Shown piece after piece: positions 53,690 through 61,099 of a stretch of DNA of 64,000 nucleotides (position 1 is its first letter; every line of letters starts with the position of its first letter). The stretch covers positions 71,773,562 through 71,837,561 of the forward strand of contig OY288242.1 of NCBI GenBank assembly GCA_958450325.1, given 5' to 3'. This DNA comes from Agrostemma githago. Lineage: Eukaryota > Streptophyta > Magnoliopsida > Caryophyllales > Caryophyllaceae. The notes under the pieces are model-generated. The model worked only from the letters and a program-made list of their open reading frames with translations. It ran no database searches and was not told where the DNA came from. Position numbers and translations under genes: made by a program.

Positions 53690-56099
53690 TATGGACATGA
53701 CATAGGTCCACCCCGACGCGGCCACGCGCGGGTTTGGGGAGGCAAATGAATCTCCATATGAGATGATCAAATTGAAATTTAAATCGAAGTTGGAGTCGCC
53801 ACCGAATTTTATGGTTATTCGGAACCGTTCGAGCCCACTCTATGTCGTAGTGGGCCGTGTACAAAATACGGCCCATTTCCGATGTCAGAGTTTATTGGGC
53901 TCGTCCCTTTGCAGTTCGATACCGATGCCGACTTGAGCGGTTTATCGTATATTGAATGATTCTCGTTGCCAATGGTTTCGGACATCCGGAAACCACGGTT
54001 CTGAGTAAGGGGTGAGGGTACGTGTTGGGAAGTTCACTAAGAACACCCTACCCCGCCCGCACATTAGCGGCCTCTATTAGGATATCGAATGATTTTTTAA
54101 TATGCGCGTTAGTAATACGATGAATGATATGCAAACATTGTTTTCCTAAGCATGTGAGGAATTGAACGGGTTGCTAAGTCGGTTTAATGCATGAAAAATT
54201 AACGTCAAAGTTGAATTTATCATGTGAGGTTCGTTTTAGCATAATAAAACAAACGATAAAAAAGAATAAATTTGCTACAAGATGAACAAACGAGTTAGTA
54301 TCGATTTGTGAAGAAATAATATAGCAAATATGATGAATATGCAAGACCGAGAAAATATTAATCGAGATCTGAAAAATATTGTTAAAAAGACGCTGTTTTG
54401 TATAAAAAAACGATGTTCGGAAAATAATGAAAAAGCGAGAAAGGCGCGTCGTGGCAGCCGGCCGCGCGGCTCGCCCGGGATTCCGGCGAGTCGCGTGTCG
54501 GTCTGTTTTTTTTTAAGACGATTTTTCGAAGATTCGACTAAATCGCGTACAAATATTGCATAACTTGTACTCGATCTAATATTTTCGATATTCGTTATAT
54601 TCGATAATTGACTACGAAATCAATATCAAATACTCGGAATAGTTTTGGAAAAGATATAAATTTTAGAAATCGTTTTGTAGAATAATAAAATAAAACGAAC
54701 AAAAAGGCTAAAAAAAAGACTCGGGTCTCAGGCCCGTGCGCGAGTCGCCTGGGCGTGGCGCGACTCGCGTGCGGGTCTGTCCGATTTTTATTTTTTTTGT
54801 TCGAAATTGCTAATTTTGATAAATCGCGTACAAAATATGAATTAATTTGTATTCGATTTTATGTTTTCGATATTCGTCGTACCCGATATTCAATTATGAA
54901 ATCGATATCGAGTATTCGAAATGAATTATAAAAAAATTTGTAAAAAGAAGTTTGAATGAAAAAAAGTTTTGTAAAAAGAAGTTTGAACGAAAAAAAGATG
55001 TAACGATTATTAACATCGTCGAGATCTTAATATAATTCTTTTTGATACAATATTCGATTATAGAAAATCGATATCATATTTTTAAGAATGTTCGATATAT
55101 GAAAATAGTTTTTAATAATATCGATATTAGAAAATAAAAAAACGACGAATGACCCGTAAAAAGACGACACACGACCCGTAACAAAAAGACGGACGAGAAG
55201 GAGAAGAAGAGAAGAAAGAGAAATCGGGTTTGGTACACCCTCAACCTACGTGCTTCAGTCTACTCGGATCAGAGCTCGTCGGGACGTGGCTTGGGCACAG
55301 GAGCGTCGAGTGGATGTTGGTGAGTTGCGGTGGTTCGGTTTAGACGTGAGACGGGTGAAGGGTATCGGGTATCGGGGCCGGTTTCCTTCGGGTTTTGGAT
55401 GTACTATCGGTTTCTTAATGCTAAGGTTGATGCTTTTCAGGAATTATGTATATATCGTTGTGTGATTGATTGATCGTTAAATTTGTGTCACGCAAGGGGC
55501 TATTTATAGGAAAATCCCGACCTTGGCTAGGAGAGGTGCATTTGAATTAGAACTACCGCTTAGGATAGGAAACGTAGGAAGTTGAGGGAAATAAGAATTC
55601 CGTTTTCTTGTGAAGGAAGAAAGAGAACCGGACGGTTAGTAGGCTACTCGGCCGAGTATCCTAGCTTGGTCGAGTGTTTGATTCGGTTTTCGGATAGGAT
55701 TCCTACTTGAGATCGAATTCTACCTTAAACGGAATTGTTTAATATTTGTGTAGCTGATTTTTTGTGGAGTTTGAGTTCGAACCAACCGTGTGAGGTGTCA
55801 TGGTTGACTCACGAGTCTCGGGAAATATCTTTGACCGGGTTTCGACTCGGTCGCTAAAAGACGGTTTTACCCCTGGTGTCGGATTCGACCCAAATTAGTG
55901 TTATTTGACTCGAAACGACCCACTGGGCCTGAATTTGAGGTTGGTTTTGTGAGATTTGTACTCCTTAAAAAGCCCAAGCTAAATATCCATGATTTCGAGC
56001 CCATTTCCGAGTACGTTAAAGCGTGTTTGCGTCTGATCGTCATCGGGTGTTTGTCGGAAACTACTATAGACACCTGGCAGCAAAATGTGGGTGTCTACA
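53690..56099 (-). repeat. 3' LTR of the pol-bearing Retand-like element
   Basis: 2410 bp, of the same family as the LTRs at 28209 and 35644 but with many substitutions and short indels. The outer terminus reads TATGGACATGAC instead of TGTGGACATGAC, so the conserved TG dinucleotide has been lost by a G-to-A change. A minus-strand TATA box lies at 55501-55508. Confidence 0.93.
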
Positions 56100-56113
56100 G
56101 AGCCCCCACTCTG
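56100..56113 (-). promoter_or_regulatory. Polypurine tract of the pol-bearing element
   Basis: On the minus strand CAGAGTGGGGGCTC abuts the LTR, identical to 30739-30752. Confidence 0.85.
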
Positions 56114-56638
56114 ACTGAGGCTTGGACAGGGCGAAAGTCAGAGTAGCTACCAGGTCAATCAAGGATTAAAACCCGGTAGCTTCCGGTCGGGTCGTTTAAG
56201 GTCCATTAGACCTGCGTAAAGGGCCCGCCGGCCAAGGATTAGAAATGTACCTGAGCTGATGATAACTTCGTGGGGGATTGAACTCGTCGCATAAGACTTA
56301 AAATGGGCCTATATGTGGGCTCATCTTGTTAAATGCCGCTGGGGAGTTATGCAAATTGCACGGTCCTGCTTGAGTCGTCCTGTACATATTTATGCAAAGT
56401 TGCAAAGTTTTGCATGTAACATTTGTAGGAAAAATGACTCGCGCTGGGAAATAAAAATTTTGAGAAAAAGGGTTTGAATTTTTGAGTTTGTAGGAGTCTT
56501 TGAAAATTAGAGAATTTTTGACTCTGAAAAGAAATAGGAATGCTCGAGATGACTTAGCTAAATCTCAGGATAAGGATTGTATGCTAAATACTCTAGGATT
56601 GGGAATCCTAAGGTGAGGAGGAGAATTTGGTTTTATGC
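56114..56638. other. 3' untranslated region of the Retand-like element
   Basis: Non-coding. The first 350 bases are shared with 30753-31100. From about 56500 onward it serves as the upstream region of the antisense gene. Confidence 0.7.
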
Positions 56639-56646
56639 TATAAATA
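56639..56646 (+). promoter_or_regulatory. TATA box of the antisense gene
   Basis: GCTATAAATACCCCC on the plus strand lies 103 bases before the ATG at 56749, followed by a CT-rich leader (CACAATTCCCTCTCTTCC). A two-codon upstream ORF (ATGCCCTGA at 56709) lies in the leader. The arrangement looks like a self-contained promoter for the antisense gene. Confidence 0.65.
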
Positions 56647-56748
56647 CCCCCTCCTTGCCTCATAAATTCTCATAATTCCACAATTCCCTCTCTTCCTTAA
56701 AGAAAAAACATGCCCTGAGAAATTCATTTTTCTTTTAGAAATCCAATT

Positions 56749-58468
56749 ATGGGAATCGACCGATTAGTTGGAATGCTGCATGAATGGTCCAAATATTTCA
56801 GAGATGCCGATAGGACTATCCTAAATCAGAATGGCGTTACCCAATTGTTCGTGATCCGTCAGATGCAAGTAGATCGTCATTTCTTGGATGCTTGCCTGTC
56901 TTATTGGGACGATACTTATCATGTATTTGGTTTTCCTCGAGGCGAAATCTGTCCTATCCCTGAGGAGATTGCCGCTGCAGGAGGATGGAATCCCATACTT
57001 CGCCCTGCTATCCCTTTTTCGGTTTCTGACCCGAGGAGGAAGTTACGGGAATTTTTAGGGCTTTCTCATATGGAGGTATCCCGTATGCTAGAAGGAGATA
57101 CCGTTTCCTTGATTGATATAGCTGAAAAATTTATGAACCCAGATGACGTCCGGGTCAGGCCGGTCCACAGCCGTAGGGCCTTTACCTTTTGTATGCTCCA
57201 TGTCTATGCCTTTGAAGGCCATATGGATTTATTATCTTGCATGGGCCATGTTAGACTTTTCACTGTGGCTGACCTGATGGAAACGGAGCACAGCCCGGCT
57301 TGGTTGATTACAGGAGAAATCATCCAGGGTTTGGATAATCGCAAGAGGGATCCGTCAGTCCAGCTGACTGGGAGTACCCGTCTTCTACAGATATACCGTT
57401 TTTTTATTTTTCTGGGTTTTTTCCTGATTTTCCCGATTTCTGCGGCTTTTTTCTCGATTTTCCCGGTTTCTGCGGTTTTCTCGGTTTTCACGCCTTTTCA
57501 CGTTTTTTTTTTCTTTTTTAACGTGATTTTGACAATTTTTCGCGTTTTCGATTTTTGCGGGTTTTTCAGCTGTGGCTGTTCGAGAGGCTATCGATCTTGG
57601 ATCCTCCCCTAGACGTGAGCCGGTATCAACCTAGGCAAGTAATGATGAGGAGACGAGCTATTGCCTTTTCTCGCTTCAACACCCAAAAATACTGGGATGA
57701 GGTGCTATCCTTCCATGGAGGCCTACTGATCCGTTGGACCGTCCCATGGTGGCCGATTTATGTTTGGACCGGTTTGGAGTCTCGAGATAGGGCTAGATAT
57801 CAAGTAATCCTGTCTTTTAGGCAGACAATTCACCTTTTTCCCGATCGCATACTTAGGCAATATGGTCGGGTGCAAAGAATCCCTGAAATCGAGGCAGTCG
57901 TGAGTGAATCTACTCAGCTGACGGATGTAATGTGTGACACCTGGATGCAAAGGTGGTATACACGAGCTACTTGGCCCGTTCCTAGAAATCCTCATTCGAT
58001 CTGGGTATCCGACTCTTATGTAAGATGGACACGAGCTGATTCAGCTAAAACCCGAGCTGCCTTGAAAACTGACGAGGCTTTGACCTGTTACGCCGGGAAC
58101 ATGCTAAGGATAATAGAAGCTTCTTTGCCGAAGAAGCCACTCCGACAGGTCAGAAGGGGAAATCTAGGACTCAGACTGAGGGGTCCAGTACTAAGGGTGC
58201 ATGGGGGAAAGTGAGCCCCCAGACGGATTTAGAAAGGAGACTAGGACCAAAACTGGCGGTTAAGGACCGACTTGGTCCTCGAGACAGACTGCCCGAGCCC
58301 GTCAGGGCTCGGCTTAGACCGGTGCAAGTGGTGGAAGACCCAAAATCAAAGAAGCGGGTTCGAGCAAAAGAAGTTCCTCTTGTGATTAGGGAACGTTCAC
58401 CCCCGCCCCGTCAGCCTCGGGCTCCACGTGACCCGAAAGATAAGGGGAAAGGAAAAATGTACGAGTAG
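56749..58468 (+). pseudogene. Antisense gene of a Tat/Retand element (DUF7745-like)
   Basis: Exon 1 (56749-57390) begins MGIDRLVGMLHEWSKYFRDA and shows LDACLSYWDDTYHVFGFPRG, REFLGLSHMEVSRMLEGD and ending LTGSTRLLQ. A T-rich intron of 179 bases follows (57391-57569, acceptor TTTTTCAG). Exon 2 continues in phase as LWLFERLSILDPPLDVSRYQ, KYWDEVLSFHGGLLIRWTVP and RWYTRATWPVPRNPHSIWVS, to a stop at 58214. A Pro/Arg/Lys-rich tail follows in a shifted frame (58211-58468). The domain resembles DUF7745, a plant mobile-element domain of unknown function. The donor dinucleotide is AT instead of GT, so splicing may be broken. It converges with pol (stop 58853). Antisense ORFs at this place are known in the Tat lineage. 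Confidence 0.75.
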
Positions 58469-58852
58469 TCTCCTAAATTTATTATTTAAGTATTACTACT
58501 ATTTTTGTGGTGTGATTTTGTTGTTGTTTTTTTGTGATGTATTTTTGAAATTCCCGAGTTTATCGGTTTTTCTTAAATAATAAAAAGACATATTAGTAAA
58601 TACCGTTCCCGTCTTTTTCGTTATTGCAATGGTTGTACCCTTTTGAGGGGTTGCCTACGTATCCAAAATTAATGGAATCAAACCTTCCGTAGTTCAGAAG
58701 TAATTTTGCAATTTTTCGAAATACATCAAGATTATTAATTCGAGATGTGCAACGGTGGGATAAATAATCCTAACTTATTGACTTGCTTAAAATTTTTGAA
58801 AATTCATAAAAAGAAAATTTTATAAATTTTGCCAATGACATTGAGATCGGGC
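58469..58852. other. Convergent intergenic spacer
   Basis: Lies between the antisense-gene stop and the pol stop. It is T/A-rich with AATAATAAAAAG near 58576, a plausible polyadenylation region for the antisense transcript. No gene. Confidence 0.6.
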
Positions 58853-60030
58853 TTATGGGTAGTAACGCTTCAGTTGGTCCAAGTTTGTTGGGTTGACGAA
58901 CTCATTTCCGTCCAAATCTGTTAGCATTACTGCTCCTCCCGAAAGAATCTTCTTTACTAGATATGGCCCAGCCCAATTGGGTTTGATTTTTCCCCTTGGG
59001 TCAACTGGTAGTAAAGCTCGAACAGATTTTAGGACTAGATCGCCCTCTTTGATATTCCTGGGCCTAACCCTTTTGTTAAAAGCCCGTTGGATCCTTTTCT
59101 GATATATCTGAATATTATTCAGAGCCCGGCATCGTCGTTCGTCTAAGAGGACTAGTGAGTCATATCGGGCTTGGATCCAATCTACTTTAGGTACTTGGCT
59201 TTCGAGCAGAATCCTAAGGGATGGTACTTCTAGCTCGATTGGCTGGACTGCTTCCATTCCATATGTCAGATAGTATGGAGTTGCTCCGGTTGCAGTTCGA
59301 ATTGACGTCCGATATCTTGTCGGGCCAGTCCCGGTAATTCTCAGCCATCTTTTTAAGAATGGTGACAATTGTCTTATTGGCTGCCTCCACCGCTCCATTC
59401 GTTTGGGGACGGTAAGGCGACGATGTATGCCTTTGGATCTTGTACTTTTCCAGCAAAGTGGCAGTTTCAGCTTGGAAATGGGTCCCGTGATCGCTGATGA
59501 ACTCGTGCGGAATCCCGTATCGACATACAATTTTATTTTGGATGAATTTAGCCACATGTTTGGCATTCAAGATCCGGTATGACTCGGCTTCGACCCATTT
59601 AGTGAAATAGTCAATGGCCACTAGGATGAAGCAGTGACCTCCTGTCCCGGAAGGGTTCACTTTCCAGATTATATCAATTCCCCATGTTGAGAATGGCCAT
59701 GGTGATGTCATTGTATATAATAGGGATGAAGGCATATGCTGAACATTGGCGAAAATCTGACAGTTATGGCAGTGTTTGACATACAACTGACAGTCAGTTT
59801 CCATGCTATTCCAGTTTCCATGCTATTATGGGCGTTTATATGCGGACCGTTTTCACCATCATGTACCTCGGCCATGACTCTTTCGGCTCGAGTTTTGTCA
59901 ATGCATAGGAGTAAAGCCCCATGTGCTGTCTTCTTATATAACTGTCCATCGTCTGTGCGGATGAACTGGGCTGCCCATCTTCGTAGAGCTTTCTTGGCCC
60001 GGTTTTCAGCCCACGGAGGATATCCCCTGA
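58853..60030 (-). pseudogene. Tat-type integrase, frameshifted
   Basis: Three frames build this gene. 60030-59830: YPPWAENRAKKALRRWAAQF, LYKKTAHGALLLCIDKTRAE and the zinc-finger His residues (EVHDGENGPHINAH). Then a 17-base tandem duplication (59794-59810, 59811-59827) shifts the frame, and about 13 residues normally following the His pair seem missing. 59804-59310: CQLYVKHCHNCQIF (Cys pair), first catalytic Asp in TWGIDIIWKVNP, second in FISDHGTHFQ, Glu in TNGAVEAANKT. After a further shift, 59310-58853 carries YRTSIRTATGATPYYLTYGM, VRPRNIKEGDLVLK and the C-terminus PTNLDQLKRYYP. The catalytic triad is present but the protein cannot be made intact. Confidence 0.9.
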
Positions 60031-61056
60031 CGTTAAGTAGGTTAGAATAGCCTGATACCAAGGTTCTGGATCAGTTATTTCAATATCTTGGATAGCGTGG
60101 ATGTATGCCGGCTCGGACCGCCTTTCGACGCAAATGGGCATGCTGGTTAGATGTGCTGGGATATTCAGTAAAGATGCTAATTTTGAGAGAGCATCTGCAA
60201 ACTGGTTTTCTTCCCGAGGCAGATAAATGTGTTCCACCTTTTGGAATTGTTTTTCGAGAACCCTTACTCGTGCTTGGTAAGCCACGAGATTTGCGTTCCG
60301 AGTCTTCCATTTTTGTAAGGCTTGATTTATGACTAAGGATGAGTCACCGTGGACCCGGAGGTTTGTTACTCCTAAATCAGCGGCGACTTGCAGTCCGTGA
60401 ATGCACGCTTCGTACTCGGCTGCGTTGTTAGTCACGTCAAAATCTAGCTTGATAGATAGCGGGGTGTGTTCCCCTTGTGGTGAGATTAGCAAGATCCCGA
60501 CACTAAATCCTCGGAAGTTGGATGCTCCGTCAAAATATAGATCCCATGTGTCGGTGTCGGTATGGAATATGTCTTCATCTGGAAAGGCCCAAGTATCGGT
60601 GTGTTCTTCCTCGGATACCGGACTATCGGCGAGGAATTCCGCTACTACCCGACCTTTGATGGCTTTTAAAGGTACAAACTTGAGGTCGAACTCAGCTAGC
60701 ATTAAAGTCCATCTGGATATACGGCCGTTGAGGATGGGCTTCTCGAATAGATACTTGATTGGATCCATTTTGGATAGCACATGTACCTCGTGACTAAGCA
60801 TGTAGTGTCGGAGCTTTTTAGTGGCCCATACTAAAGCTAGACACGTCTTCTCGAGCATTGTGTACTTGCATTCGTATTCTAAGAACTTTTTACTGATGTA
60901 GTAAATAGCCCGTTCTTCGGAATCGACCGTCTGGGCTAGCATAGCGCCCATGGCTGTCTCGGTCGTTGTCAAGTATAGCGACAGAGGCAAACCGTGCTGA
61001 GGTGGCATTAACACCGGTGGAGAGGATAGAATCTCCTTGATCTTATCGAAAGCCAT
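60025..61056 (-). CDS. Degenerate RT-linked RNase H and archaeal-type RNase H (aRNH)
   Basis: The frame starts in MAFDKIKEILSSPPVLMPPQ. The first RNase H (LYLTTTETAMGAMLAQ, YTMLEKTCLALVWATKKLRH) lacks the usual first catalytic Asp (Thr at that place), as in other Tat elements where this domain is inactive. The second, archaeal-type domain has its catalytic set: Asp in LYFDGASNFRG, Glu in NNAAEYEACIHGL, Asp in VHGDSSLVINQ and Asp in NQFADALSKLAS. The dual arrangement is diagnostic of the Tat lineage. The coding frame is lost near 60025, where integrase continues in another phase. Confidence 0.92.
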
Positions 61057-61099
61057 TTGACATTTCGTCCCATAGTGTTCGTTCTCCTATCTTCAGTTT

